DNA of 64,000 nt from Polynucleobacter corsicus. Its GTDB lineage: Bacteria; Pseudomonadota; Gammaproteobacteria; Burkholderiales; Burkholderiaceae. Both the position numbers and the translations under genes were made by a program. Shown piece by piece: positions 1 to 7,968 of this stretch; the stretch's first letter is position 1; each line of letters opens with the position of its first letter. Under the pieces are notes generated by a model. That model searched no databases, had not been told where the DNA came from, and saw only the letters and a list, made by a program, of their open reading frames with translations. The stretch spans positions 434,001-498,000 of the forward strand of contig NZ_CP061314.1 of the NCBI RefSeq assembly GCF_018688255.1. Reading direction: 5' to 3'.

Positions 1-1244
1 TCCTGGAGAATGCTGAGCCCGCAGTAGTCGTCTGTAGTAGCAAAAACTTCTCATGGGTATCTAAGGTTGCCTTTAAGGCTGCTACCAAGCATGTCTTTAC
101 CTTAGATGAGGATCGCAAGGGCACTTTATTAGATCGTGCTGCTGGTCAAAGTGATAAGTTCAAAACCGTTGCGGTGAAGGATGATGATTTAGCAGCCATC
201 TTGTATACCTCTGGCACAACTGGCCGCAGTAAGGGCGCTATGCTGACCCATAAGAACTTGGGAAGTAATGCACAGGTGTTGCAAAAGTTTTGGGGTTGGA
301 AAAAAGGCGATGTCTTATTGCATGCGCTCCCAATCTTCCATGTGCACGGATTATTTGTCGCTGCGCATGGTGCATTAATTAACGGCAGCAAAATGATTTG
401 GTTGCCACGCCTAGATACTGCGCAACTCATTCATCACATGCCCAACTCCACCGTGATGATGGGTGTACCAACATTCTATGTACGCTTGCTAGCGGATAAA
501 GGTTTTAATAAAAACGTCGCGCGCAATATGCGTCTGTTTGTGTCGGGCTCCGCTCCATTGCTGACGGAAACATTTAACTCTTTTAAAGAAGTGATTGGCC
601 AGCCAATTCTTGAGCGCTACGGCATGAGTGAAACTGTGATGCTCGTTTCTAATCCATACAAAGGCAACCGCGTAGGCGGTTCGGTTGGCTTGCCTCTACC
701 GGGCGTTAAAGTGCGCGTGGTAAACGAAAGCAATAAGCCTTGCGGTGTTGATGAAATCGGTAGCATTCAAGTGAAGGGCCCAAATATATTCAAGGGCTAC
801 TGGCGCATGCCAGAAAAAACCGCAGAAGAATTTACTAAAGACGGCTGGTTTAAGACGGGTGACGTTGGTCGTTGGGGTGGAGATGCTAATGGTGGCAAAG
901 CGCCTCAGGATTACCTTTGCATCGTTGGTCGTAGCAAAGATTTAATTATTTCTGGTGGCTACAACGTGTATCCAAAAGAGATCGAAAGTTTTATCGATGA
1001 TATGGATGGCGTAGATGAGAGTGCTGTGATTGGTATTCCACATCCTGATTTTGGTGAAGCGGTGATGGCGGTAGTAGTGCCAAAAGCAGGCGCCAAGCTC
1101 GACGCGCAGGCTATGATCGCAACACTAAAAACGCAAATCGCGAACTTCAAAATCCCTAAGCGTTTAGAGATTGTTGCTGACTTACCTCGTAATGCGATGG
1201 GTAAGGTCCAGAAGAATATTCTGCGTCAGCAATACACTGGCTAG
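1..1244 (+). CDS. matB: Malonyl-CoA synthetase (MatB-like), 5' end missing
   Basis: This acyl-AMP ligase activates a short dicarboxylic acid, most likely malonate, with ATP and CoA. The frame is open from base 3, so the start lies outside the window and about 413 C-terminal residues are present. Visible motifs are the AMP-binding loop YTSGTTGRSKG, the HALPIFHVHGLF segment typical of MatB, ERYGMSET, TGDVG, GRSKDLIISGGYN and the catalytic lysine in PRNAMGKVQKN close to the end. The convergent TauE/SafE permease starts 18 bases after the stop. Oxalyl-CoA synthetases belong to the same superfamily and an oxalate operon lies 5 kb on, but the HVHGLF and ERYGMSET segments favour malonate. Confidence 0.85.
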   Translation, partial: LENAEPAVVVCSSKNFSWVSKVAFKAATKHVFTLDEDRKGTLLDRAAGQSDKFKTVAVKDDDLAAILYTSGTTGRSKGAMLTHKNLGSNAQVLQKFWGWKKGDVLLHALPIFHVHGLFVAAHGALINGSKMIWLPRLDTAQLIHHMPNSTVMMGVPTFYVRLLADKGFNKNVARNMRLFVSGSAPLLTETFNSFKEVIGQPILERYGMSETVMLVSNPYKGNRVGGSVGLPLPGVKVRVVNESNKPCGVDEIGSIQVKGPNIFKGYWRMPEKTAEEFTKDGWFKTGDVGRWGGDANGGKAPQDYLCIVGRSKDLIISGGYNVYPKEIESFIDDMDGVDESAVIGIPHPDFGEAVMAVVVPKAGAKLDAQAMIATLKTQIANFKIPKRLEIVADLPRNAMGKVQKNILRQQYTG

Positions 1245-1262
1245 GAGTAGTAAGAGGATTTA

Positions 1263-2081
1263 CTAAAAACCAAATGCCTTGCGGCTTTCATTAAACATGA
1301 AGGCTGCAAGCATAAAGAGCATCACACCAAAGATGCGTTTGAGTTGAGCTATATCGAGCTTCCTGGCCATCTTTGCGCCCAGTGGAGCAGTAAATATGCT
1401 CACTGCCACAATGCAGAGTACCGCTGGGACGTAAACAAATCCAAGTGAGCCTTCGGGAAGATTGGGGTTGCCCCAACTTCCATACATGTAGCCGATCGTT
1501 GCTGCAGCTGCAATCGGAAATCCTAAGCCTGAAGAACTTGCCATTGCAGTATGTGGTTTGACGTTACACCAGAGCATAAATGGCACAGTAATAAATGCTC
1601 CACCTGCACCTACTAGGCTCGCAATTACCCCTGTTAGCGCTCCAAATGAGAAAAGGCCAACAGCGCCAGGTAATTCTCGCCCGGCTGAAGGCTTTTTATT
1701 GATGATCATTTGGATCGAGGTGTAGACAATGAACATGGCGAAGAATAAGGAGAGCCAGGAGGTATTGATTGCCTCAAAAATCTCACTACCACCAATCAGA
1801 CTGCCGATCACTAGACCGGGACTGAGTGCTGCAACTAACTTCCAATCAATAGAGTTATGCTTGTGATGCGCCCAGATGGCGGAGGTGGTGGTGAAGAGGA
1901 TGGTTGCCATGCCCGTTGCGATGGCCATATGTACGATGACGTTTTGGCCAAACCCTAAATGATTAAAGACCACAATCATGAAGGGCACCAAAATCATGCC
2001 GCCCCCGATGCCTAAGAGGCCCGCTAGGAAGCCCGATATGCTTCCACATAACATCAGCATGGCGATATCGGCTATTGACAT
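1263..2081 (-). CDS. TauE/SafE (TSUP) family membrane permease
   Basis: A 272-residue integral membrane protein of the sulfite exporter TauE/SafE family. It has the two-fold repeat of the family: an N-terminal half with GLLGIGGGMILVP and a second half with SLVGAGGAFITVPFML, each starting a bundle of hydrophobic helices. Family members move small sulfur or carboxylate anions across the inner membrane. The substrate cannot be read from sequence. It lies downstream of 6S RNA on the same strand and converges on the malonyl-CoA synthetase gene. Confidence 0.85.
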   Translation of the reverse strand: MSIADIAMLMLCGSISGFLAGLLGIGGGMILVPFMIVVFNHLGFGQNVIVHMAIATGMATILFTTTSAIWAHHKHNSIDWKLVAALSPGLVIGSLIGGSEIFEAINTSWLSLFFAMFIVYTSIQMIINKKPSAGRELPGAVGLFSFGALTGVIASLVGAGGAFITVPFMLWCNVKPHTAMASSSGLGFPIAAAATIGYMYGSWGNPNLPEGSLGFVYVPAVLCIVAVSIFTAPLGAKMARKLDIAQLKRIFGVMLFMLAAFMFNESRKAFGF

Positions 2082-2084
2082 GAA

Positions 2085-2265
2085 TTCCCCGCCTTAGCCG
2101 CTAGGCCGTCATCCTGAACCCTAAGGTTCAAGGTGGAACGGCTACTCTGCTTCGGGTGCATTAAGAAGTTCAGGGAGTGAACAGCGCGAAGCTGCCACTG
2201 TGAAAATTCAAAACGCTCACGCCCACAGTGTAAAGATCGTTCCTGATGCTTGCGCATCGGTTCAA
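2085..2265 (-). ncRNA. ssrS: 6S RNA
   Basis: Read on the minus strand, the stretch after zapA contains CACCTTGAACC, TTAGGGTTCA and then GACGGCCTAGCGGC. These closely follow the 3' part of E. coli 6S RNA (CACCUUGAACC, AAGGGUUCAAGG, ACAGCCUGCGGCGGC). The 5' part has a GATGCGCAAGCATC hairpin resembling the GAUGUUCGCAAGC region. CCTTG near the 5' end can pair with TAAGG near the 3' end to close the rod. 6S RNA binds the sigma-70 holoenzyme in stationary phase. A position directly 3' of zapA is the usual one in proteobacteria. The ends are approximate to about 10 bases, and the 5' end may touch the zapA stop codon. Confidence 0.88.
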
Positions 2266-2615
2266 GGAACTATTGGCCTTGGCGAACCAGGCAGGGAAAG
2301 GGTTTGCATTAAAGAATCTACTTGATCCTCAAGCTCTCGAATCTGATCCTGAAGGCGAGTTACTTCATCGGCATTCATATTCGAGGCAGTGCTTTGCTGT
2401 GATGGGTTTTTTTGTAATGTGATGAGGTCACCAGCAATTTTGAGTGCTGCCATCATGCTGGCGCGCTCAATACTGCGATTACCACCGTTAAACGCTAGTT
2501 GAATTTGTTCATCCACCAATACACAGGCTGCACGAAGTAATGGCTCATGCTCTGCGCTTGTAGCCAGAGTAATTTTTTGACCGGCGAGAGTTACTTCAAT
2601 GCGTTGTTGGCTCAT
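2262..2615 (-). CDS. zapA: Cell division protein ZapA
   Basis: A 117-residue ZapA, a cytoplasmic protein that bundles FtsZ filaments at the division ring. The N-terminal part (MSQQRIEVTLAGQKITLAT, then EHEPLLRAACVLVDEQI) is the beta-alpha ZapA fold. The C-terminal third, with LQDQIRELEDQVDSLMQ, is the expected coiled coil. The ATG at 2615 is chosen over an in-frame ATG at 2678 because homology begins there and the longer form would lie inside the upstream gene. The start overlaps the end of the upstream coiled-coil gene by 20 bases, so the two are probably translationally coupled. 6S RNA follows directly. Confidence 0.9.
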   Translation of the reverse strand: MSQQRIEVTLAGQKITLATSAEHEPLLRAACVLVDEQIQLAFNGGNRSIERASMMAALKIAGDLITLQKNPSQQSTASNMNADEVTRLQDQIRELEDQVDSLMQTLSLPGSPRPIVP

Positions 2616-2883
2616 TGTCTTCCTCTGGGTTAGTTGGTGTGATAGCTGCACCAAGCAGATTAAGCTGGCGACCATCACTCTGGTCTGGCAGGCGACTCAA
2701 AATGTGTTGAATACGCTTTTGTGCATCTTCAATCTTGTTTTCAAGCTGCACGCGATTTTGATTTAAGTTCCGAACTGCTTCTGTAATAGCCTGAATTTTC
2801 CCTGCCACGCGATCAATGGATGTGCATAGCACATCCATATCCGAGGATAGGTTGCCAGTGAAAACAGGGGAGGTCTCATTCAT
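2596..2883 (-). CDS. Small coiled-coil protein upstream of zapA (TIGR02449-like)
   Basis: A 95-residue acidic protein with no signal peptide or membrane segment. Residues 15-65 form a heptad-rich helix (IDRVAGKIQAITEAVRNLN, then QLENKIEDAQKRIQHIL). Small coiled-coil proteins of the TIGR02449 type sit immediately upstream of zapA in many beta- and gammaproteobacteria, and this gene has that position and size. It overlaps zapA by 20 bases. A role at the division septum is inferred from context only. Confidence 0.65.
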   Translation of the reverse strand: MNETSPVFTGNLSSDMDVLCTSIDRVAGKIQAITEAVRNLNQNRVQLENKIEDAQKRIQHILSRLPDQSDGRQLNLLGAAITPTNPEEDNEPTTH

Positions 2884-2910
2884 ACTGGCATTGTAGTCTG
2901 AAAAAAGGGC

Positions 2911-4914
2911 TTATTTCATAGCGTAACGCAGGCCTACGAATACATTGGACCCTGCATTGGCGTAGCCATAATTAGTCTGGTACTGGGAATTAAAGACATT
3001 ATTCCAGCGCACAAAAGCGGATAAATTTTTCTCAATGAGATAGCTGCCGTAAAGGCCTACCAAGGTAAAACTCTGCATATTGTAGGTATTTGCTGTTTGG
3101 GTTCCATTCACGCCACCCCAGCGTGGTCCAGAAAGGGTAATGTTAGTGCCGACATTTAATTTACTGAGCTTGTAATCGGCCAGGAAATTACCAACCCAGT
3201 TAGCTCGATTTGGTACATCCAAGCCAGTAACTTGGTCTACGGTACTCATGGCATCCGCTGACGCCTTTAAGGTGAATGAGTTGATTTGTCCATCAACACC
3301 AAGAGAGGCACCTCTAATTTGCACCAAGCTAAAGTTCACTGGATGAGAGCCTGAGTAGTATGCTGGATTACCGCAATTGCCATCATTGTCATAACAGTTT
3401 ATTGGCACAATAAAGTTTTCAATTTTATTTTGGTATGCGGTTAAATGGACGCCATAGTTACGAGTCTCATAGTGCACGCCTGCTTCCAGATTTTTATTAG
3501 TCTCAGGTTTTAAATTGGTAGTCCCATAACCTGGGTAGTAAAGATCATTAAACGATGGCGCTCTAAAGCCAGTACCGTAATTAATATTTGTCCTTAATTC
3601 TTTGGTAATAGAGTAACCATAGGCTGCGCTGTAGGTTACCTTTGATCCATATTGTGATATTTGATCATTTCTGAGGGCGATTGTTGCTAGATTATTGCCC
3701 CGTTTTAATTCATAGGATCCGGCAATTGAATTGGTTGTGCGCTGTTGGTTAATGTTGATATTGCTACATGCGTCATAGGAGCCGCAAAAAGTTTGATATG
3801 CGGAGTTACTCATGTTTGCATATTGAATATTGCGCTCTAGTAAGACCTGTAGCTTATCTGCTCCAATTTTGATATCGTTTTGCCATAGAAAATCATATGA
3901 GGGAATTACCAATCGATCATTACTTTGAGAGGTTAAGCTTTGCGAGGCATTTGTTGAGCTAGATGCCTGAAAATAACTTGACCAAATTTCAGAAATTTGA
4001 TTCTTGGAGTACGCAGAAAAAACCGCTAGTTGATTGATCCCTTGCGCAGCCTCTGGATTGCCGCTGATATATTCATTACTCGGGTATTGATAACTATTTT
4101 TGCTCGCAAATATCTTTAATCCTAATTCTTGTCCTGTTGACCAAGTGGTAGAGAGTGATCCCGTTGCACCCAAGCGCGTGTATGCAGTTGGCGTGGTTGG
4201 ATAAGGCGATGGAAAAGTTGTTGGATAGTTTGGACCGCCTTTGAAGTGCGGGTTATTTGCCGCTACCGTGTTAAAGCCTGCAGAATTTTCTTGGCTAATT
4301 CCTATTGAATAATTTGTTGGGCTATCTTTACCAAGTGACCCAGATATTGATGTATTGGTAATGCTGGTGTTATAGGTACCATACCCTGACGATGCTTCAA
4401 ACTGGGTTGGACCCCCACCTTTTTTTGTGAATATCTGAATAACACCACCCATTGCATCTGAGCCATAGAAGGTACTTTGTGGCCCATAAATGATTTCAAT
4501 ATGATCAATGAGTGAAAGAGGTATTGCGTTCCAAATTGCGCCACCGCCTACTGAATCAATTTTTACACCATCAACCAATACCAAGCTTTGGGAATTGCCG
4601 GTACCTCTTAAATAGACGCTTGATATATTGCCCGCGCCGCCAGAGCTATATATTTGGATGCCCCTCTGCTGTTGCAGTAAATCAGGAAGACTAGACTGTG
4701 CAGAATTTTCAATCTCTTCTCTACTGATATAGGTGTAGTCAGCCAAGGCATCATTTCCCGATTTTGGCGAACGTGTAGCGGTGACAATGACTGGATTGAT
4801 TGGGTTAAGCGAGTTGGAAACTAAAACGTTTCCAGAATTTTGTGAAAATGCTGTATTGCTGAAAACTAATACTGCGCCACAAAGTAGGGCGGCATTTTTG
4901 AACTGCTGCTTCAT
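2911..4914 (-). CDS. btuB: TonB-dependent vitamin B12 receptor, BtuB-like
   Basis: A 667-residue outer membrane receptor taking up cobalamins with energy from TonB. A signal peptide (about residues 1-24, ending TAFS) precedes a TonB box-like segment (PVIVTATRSP), a plug domain with LPDLLQQQRGIQI, VYLRGTGNSQSLVLVDG and YGSDAMGGVIQIFTKK, and a long beta-barrel ending in VFVGLRYAMK. Assignment to vitamin B12 rests on the cobalamin riboswitch just upstream, which is direct sequence evidence for corrin-controlled expression. No btuCDF genes are adjacent. The barrel contains the motif NYGTGFRAPSFNDLYYPGYG, typical of BtuB-class receptors. Confidence 0.88.
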   Translation of the reverse strand: MKQQFKNAALLCGAVLVFSNTAFSQNSGNVLVSNSLNPINPVIVTATRSPKSGNDALADYTYISREEIENSAQSSLPDLLQQQRGIQIYSSGGAGNISSVYLRGTGNSQSLVLVDGVKIDSVGGGAIWNAIPLSLIDHIEIIYGPQSTFYGSDAMGGVIQIFTKKGGGPTQFEASSGYGTYNTSITNTSISGSLGKDSPTNYSIGISQENSAGFNTVAANNPHFKGGPNYPTTFPSPYPTTPTAYTRLGATGSLSTTWSTGQELGLKIFASKNSYQYPSNEYISGNPEAAQGINQLAVFSAYSKNQISEIWSSYFQASSSTNASQSLTSQSNDRLVIPSYDFLWQNDIKIGADKLQVLLERNIQYANMSNSAYQTFCGSYDACSNININQQRTTNSIAGSYELKRGNNLATIALRNDQISQYGSKVTYSAAYGYSITKELRTNINYGTGFRAPSFNDLYYPGYGTTNLKPETNKNLEAGVHYETRNYGVHLTAYQNKIENFIVPINCYDNDGNCGNPAYYSGSHPVNFSLVQIRGASLGVDGQINSFTLKASADAMSTVDQVTGLDVPNRANWVGNFLADYKLSKLNVGTNITLSGPRWGGVNGTQTANTYNMQSFTLVGLYGSYLIEKNLSAFVRWNNVFNSQYQTNYGYANAGSNVFVGLRYAMK

Positions 4915-5078
4915 GATTCACTTTCTGTTATCGATTACCTAGCTCACTTCCCCGTAAGCTGGGTCGAACAGAATTTCACATTGTGAGAGTTCAGGCGTCA
5001 ATTGGGCATCGTGCCAGTTTGGCAGGGGATGCTTCATCGGCGCGCGAAGGTCCCCGTCCGCAAAATTCCACCTGTAAT

Positions 5079-5234
5079 GGCCGGTATCCGGGCTAGTAAA
5101 TCTCAGAATCCGGCCTTCCCATGCAATTGACGCGCACAGTGGCTTATTTAGACTCCTGACACCCTCACTTAGAAGTTAGGATGTATTTACTTACCGTTGC
5201 GGGGGCAGCACACGTTTAGTGTTTCCCGTTTAAC
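5079..5234 (-). promoter_or_regulatory. Cobalamin riboswitch in the btuB leader
   Basis: On the minus strand the btuB leader carries conserved cobalamin-aptamer elements in order: CGGGAAACACT, then GTGCTGCCCCCGCAACGG, the B12 box AAGCCACTG, GGGAAGGCCGG, and the closing GCCCGGATACCGGCC. About 165 bases follow before the btuB ATG, enough for an expression platform that would block translation or end transcription when adenosylcobalamin binds. The boundaries are set by the first and last recognisable conserved elements. Confidence 0.93.
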
Positions 5235-5254
5235 TTTGTTGCATTGCAACAAAG
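5234..5254. promoter_or_regulatory. Perfect 21-base palindrome between btuB and the Crp/Fnr gene
   Basis: The arms CTTTGTTGCA and TGCAACAAAG flank a single central T. It sits just upstream of the btuB riboswitch aptamer and about 93 bases before the divergent Crp/Fnr start. It could be an operator or a hairpin at the 5' end of the btuB leader. No T-run marks it as a terminator in either direction. A related but looser inverted repeat occurs at 56570-56592. Confidence 0.5.
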
Positions 5255-5264
5255 CACCACTACG

Positions 5265-5292
5265 ATTACATAATAGCCCATAAATCGGTAAA
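5265..5292 (-). promoter_or_regulatory. Candidate sigma-70 promoter for btuB
   Basis: Read on the minus strand, TTTACC (5287-5292) and TGTAAT (5265-5270) are 16 bases apart and match the -35 and -10 consensus at 4 of 6 and 5 of 6 positions. Transcription from here would enter the 21-base palindrome and then the riboswitch. This is based on position and consensus only. Confidence 0.35.
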
Positions 5293-5346
5293 AACTGCTT
5301 TTGGGGTGAAAAAAGCCTACAATCTTGGCTCTAGGATTAAGGATTC

Positions 5347-5964
5347 ATGACAGCATTAGATAAGCACCCCGAAAAAAACCTCATTCGTTTGCAGTTGAGT
5401 CAAAACTCGGTGTTAAAAAGCTTGGATCCTGAGGCAATGGCCGATTTAGAGCGCCATTTGGTGATTTCAGACCTGAAAAAATCAGAAATCCTGCTTCATC
5501 AAGGCGACCATCAAATGGAGCAATATTTCGTTTTAGACGGGATTTTGAAGAGAATTGTCTCTAGCGCCGATGCAAAAGAGATGATTTTGCGTTTCGCCAT
5601 CGAAAAGGATATTGAAACGAGTTATGCTGCCTGGCGCCTCAAGACCGCCGCCCCATATAGCATTGCCTCGGTCACCAAGGCTCGAGTTGCCCGTATGCCA
5701 CTAAAGAAATGGGCTGAATTTTTGGAGGTTCACAAACCCCTTAAAGAGAGTTTTGAGTTTGAGGTGATGCGCTTGATGAGCGAGATCATGGCGCATACGA
5801 TTACCCTGCATATGCTGGATGCACCAGGTCGGGTAGAGCGTTTTTTACGTAAATACGAAGATTTGTTTGAGCTGCTCCCTAAAAAAGAGTTGGCCGCATA
5901 CCTTAATCTCTCTCCGGAGACATTGAGCCGCCTTAAAACAAAGCATAAAGAGCTTTTTGTCTAA
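5347..5964 (+). CDS. Crp/Fnr family transcriptional regulator
   Basis: A 205-residue regulator with an N-terminal cyclic-nucleotide-binding-type beta roll (about residues 15-125, with EILLHQGDHQMEQYFVLDGILKR) and a C-terminal helix-turn-helix (KKELAAYLNLSPETLSRLK, about 180-198). There is no N-terminal cysteine cluster, so it is not an oxygen-sensing iron-sulfur Fnr. The recognition helix ETLSR resembles Fnr/Dnr types. It lies just upstream of oxc in the same orientation, and a Crp/Fnr-type palindrome lies between them at 6001-6014, so it is the obvious candidate regulator of oxalate catabolism. The effector is unknown. Confidence 0.85.
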   Translation: MTALDKHPEKNLIRLQLSQNSVLKSLDPEAMADLERHLVISDLKKSEILLHQGDHQMEQYFVLDGILKRIVSSADAKEMILRFAIEKDIETSYAAWRLKTAAPYSIASVTKARVARMPLKKWAEFLEVHKPLKESFEFEVMRLMSEIMAHTITLHMLDAPGRVERFLRKYEDLFELLPKKELAAYLNLSPETLSRLKTKHKELFV

Positions 5965-6000
5965 ATAATCGGCCTAGATGTTTCTAGATTTCAGGGGAAA

Positions 6001-6042
6001 TTGACCGAAGTCAATGATGAACTTGATCCCTGAGCCTAAGAT
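6001..6042 (+). promoter_or_regulatory. Crp/Fnr-type box with -10 element upstream of oxc
   Basis: TTGACCGAAGTCAA at 6001-6014 is a perfect TTGAC-N4-GTCAA palindrome of the Crp/Fnr class. TAAGAT at 6037-6042 lies where a -10 hexamer would fall if the box were centred 41.5 bases upstream of transcription start, the class II activator geometry. The predicted start near 6049 leaves a leader of about 127 bases. No clear Shine-Dalgarno sequence precedes the oxc ATG. Confidence 0.65.
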
Positions 6043-6175
6043 TCAGATCAGCCATAACGGGAGCGTTTTTTGTTGCCCGCGGCACCACTAATAACTTAAT
6101 TGGAGACAGTTAGCGAAAGCTAAATTGCACTGAGCCTGTTCAACGTTCTGGCAGTGTAATTAACTATAAATTTCT

Positions 6176-7885
6176 ATGACAACAGATAATCAAAATACCC
6201 AAGTCACTGATGGCTTTCATCTCGTCATCGACGCCTTAAAAGCAAATGACTTAGACACCATTTTTGGTCTCGTTGGTATTCCAATTACCGACTTATGCCG
6301 TTTGGCTCAAGCTGAAGGTTTGCGCTTCATTGGTTTCCGTCATGAGCAACATGCTGGTAACGCTGCAGCCATTGCGGGTTACATGACTCAAAAGCCTGGC
6401 ATCTGCATGACTGTGTCAGCGCCAGGTTTCTTGAACGGTTTAACAGCATTGGCAAATGCCACTGTGAACTGCTTCCCAATGATTTTGATCTCTGGTTCAA
6501 GCGAGCGCGAGATCGTTGACTTGCAACAAGGTGACTACGAAGAGATGGATCAGCTCAATGCAGCTAAGCCATATTGCAAAGCTGCATACCGTATTAATCA
6601 CATTGAAGATATCGGCATCGGTTTTGCACGCGCGATTCGTGCGGCTGTTTCTGGTCGTCCAGGCGGTGTTTACTTGGACTTACCTGCACAGTTGTTAGCT
6701 CAAACAATGCCTGTTGAAGAAGCGAAGAAATCGATCTTCAAAGTAATTGATCCAATTCCACGTCAAATCCCTGCGCCTGATGCAATCGAGCGCGCATTGA
6801 ATGTATTGAAGGGCGCTAAGCGTCCATTGATTTTGTTGGGTAAAGGCGCTGCTTATGCTCAAGCCGATGCTGACATTCGTGCATTGATTGAGAAGTCTGG
6901 CATTCCATATTTACCAATGTCGATGGCTAAAGGTTTGTTGCCAGACAACCACCCGCAATCCGCTTCTGCAGCCCGTTCATTTGTATTGGCTGAGGCTGAT
7001 GCGGTGATGTTGGTTGGTGCACGCTTGAACTGGTTACTTGCGCACGGTAAAGGTAAAACATGGGGCAAAGATCCTAAGAAATTTATTCAGATCGATATTC
7101 AATCAAATGAAGTGGACAGTAACGTACAAATCGATGCTCCATTGATTGGCGATATCGGCTCTGTTGTTGGCGAGCTCTTAAAAGGTATTGCTGCAGTTCC
7201 AAAGCCTTCTTCTGAGTGGATCAGCGCGATCAACGAGAAGAAAGGCAAGAACATGGCGAAGATGGCTGAAACATTGGCCAAAGAAGCTTCACCAATGAAC
7301 TTCCATGGTGCTTTGCGTGCCATTCGCGATGTGATCAAGCTAAACCCAGACGTGAACTTGGTAAACGAAGGTGCAAACACGCTGGACTATTGCCGTGCCA
7401 TCGTTGACATGTACAAGCCACGTAAACGTTTTGACTCCGGTACTTGGGGCATCATGGGTATCGGTATGGGCTACGCCATTGGCGCTGCTGTAACGAGCGG
7501 CTTGCCTACAGTTGCGGTTGAAGGCGATAGCGCATTTGGATTTAGCGGTATGGAGTTAGAAACCATTTGTCGTTACAACCTGCCAATCACTACAGTGGTG
7601 TTTAACAACAATGGTGTTTACCGCGGTACTGACGTAAATCCAACTGGCGGTGCTGATGTAGCCCCAACAGTATTTGTGAAAAACGCCCGTTACGACAAAA
7701 TGATTGAGGCATTTGGTGGTGTTGGTTACTACGTGACTACCCCAGCAGAGTTAGAGGCTGCGTTGACTAAAGCGATTGCTGAAGGCAAGCCTGCTTTGAT
7801 TAATGCTGTGATTGATGAAACTGCTGGTACAGAAAGTGGACGTTTAACTAACTTGAATCCATCCACTGCTGCTGTTAAGCACTAA
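6176..7885 (+). CDS. oxc: Oxalyl-CoA decarboxylase
   Basis: A 569-residue thiamine-diphosphate enzyme converting oxalyl-CoA to formyl-CoA and CO2 in the cytoplasm. The N-terminal pyrimidine-binding domain carries the catalytic glutamate in FRHEQHAGNAAA (Glu57). The middle domain is residues 190-350. The C-terminal domain has the ThDP/Mg motif GDSAFGFSGMELE ending in NNNGVYRG. The length matches the family. The formyl-CoA transferase starts 83 bases downstream, so both steps of the oxalate cycle are co-transcribed. Regulation by the upstream Crp/Fnr box is likely. Confidence 0.96.
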   Translation: MTTDNQNTQVTDGFHLVIDALKANDLDTIFGLVGIPITDLCRLAQAEGLRFIGFRHEQHAGNAAAIAGYMTQKPGICMTVSAPGFLNGLTALANATVNCFPMILISGSSEREIVDLQQGDYEEMDQLNAAKPYCKAAYRINHIEDIGIGFARAIRAAVSGRPGGVYLDLPAQLLAQTMPVEEAKKSIFKVIDPIPRQIPAPDAIERALNVLKGAKRPLILLGKGAAYAQADADIRALIEKSGIPYLPMSMAKGLLPDNHPQSASAARSFVLAEADAVMLVGARLNWLLAHGKGKTWGKDPKKFIQIDIQSNEVDSNVQIDAPLIGDIGSVVGELLKGIAAVPKPSSEWISAINEKKGKNMAKMAETLAKEASPMNFHGALRAIRDVIKLNPDVNLVNEGANTLDYCRAIVDMYKPRKRFDSGTWGIMGIGMGYAIGAAVTSGLPTVAVEGDSAFGFSGMELETICRYNLPITTVVFNNNGVYRGTDVNPTGGADVAPTVFVKNARYDKMIEAFGGVGYYVTTPAELEAALTKAIAEGKPALINAVIDETAGTESGRLTNLNPSTAAVKH

Positions 7886-7968
7886 TTCGAAGTGAATTGG
7901 TAATCAATACGTAATATTTTTGAACTAAATTTAGTAACAAATAAGCAATACTTTAAGGAGAATCAAAT

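Noticed and set aside
1..1244. Oxalyl-CoA synthetase as an extra entry to the oxalate pathway
   Set aside because: Motifs match malonyl-CoA synthetase better, and the gene is separated from the oxalate island by unrelated genes on the other strand.
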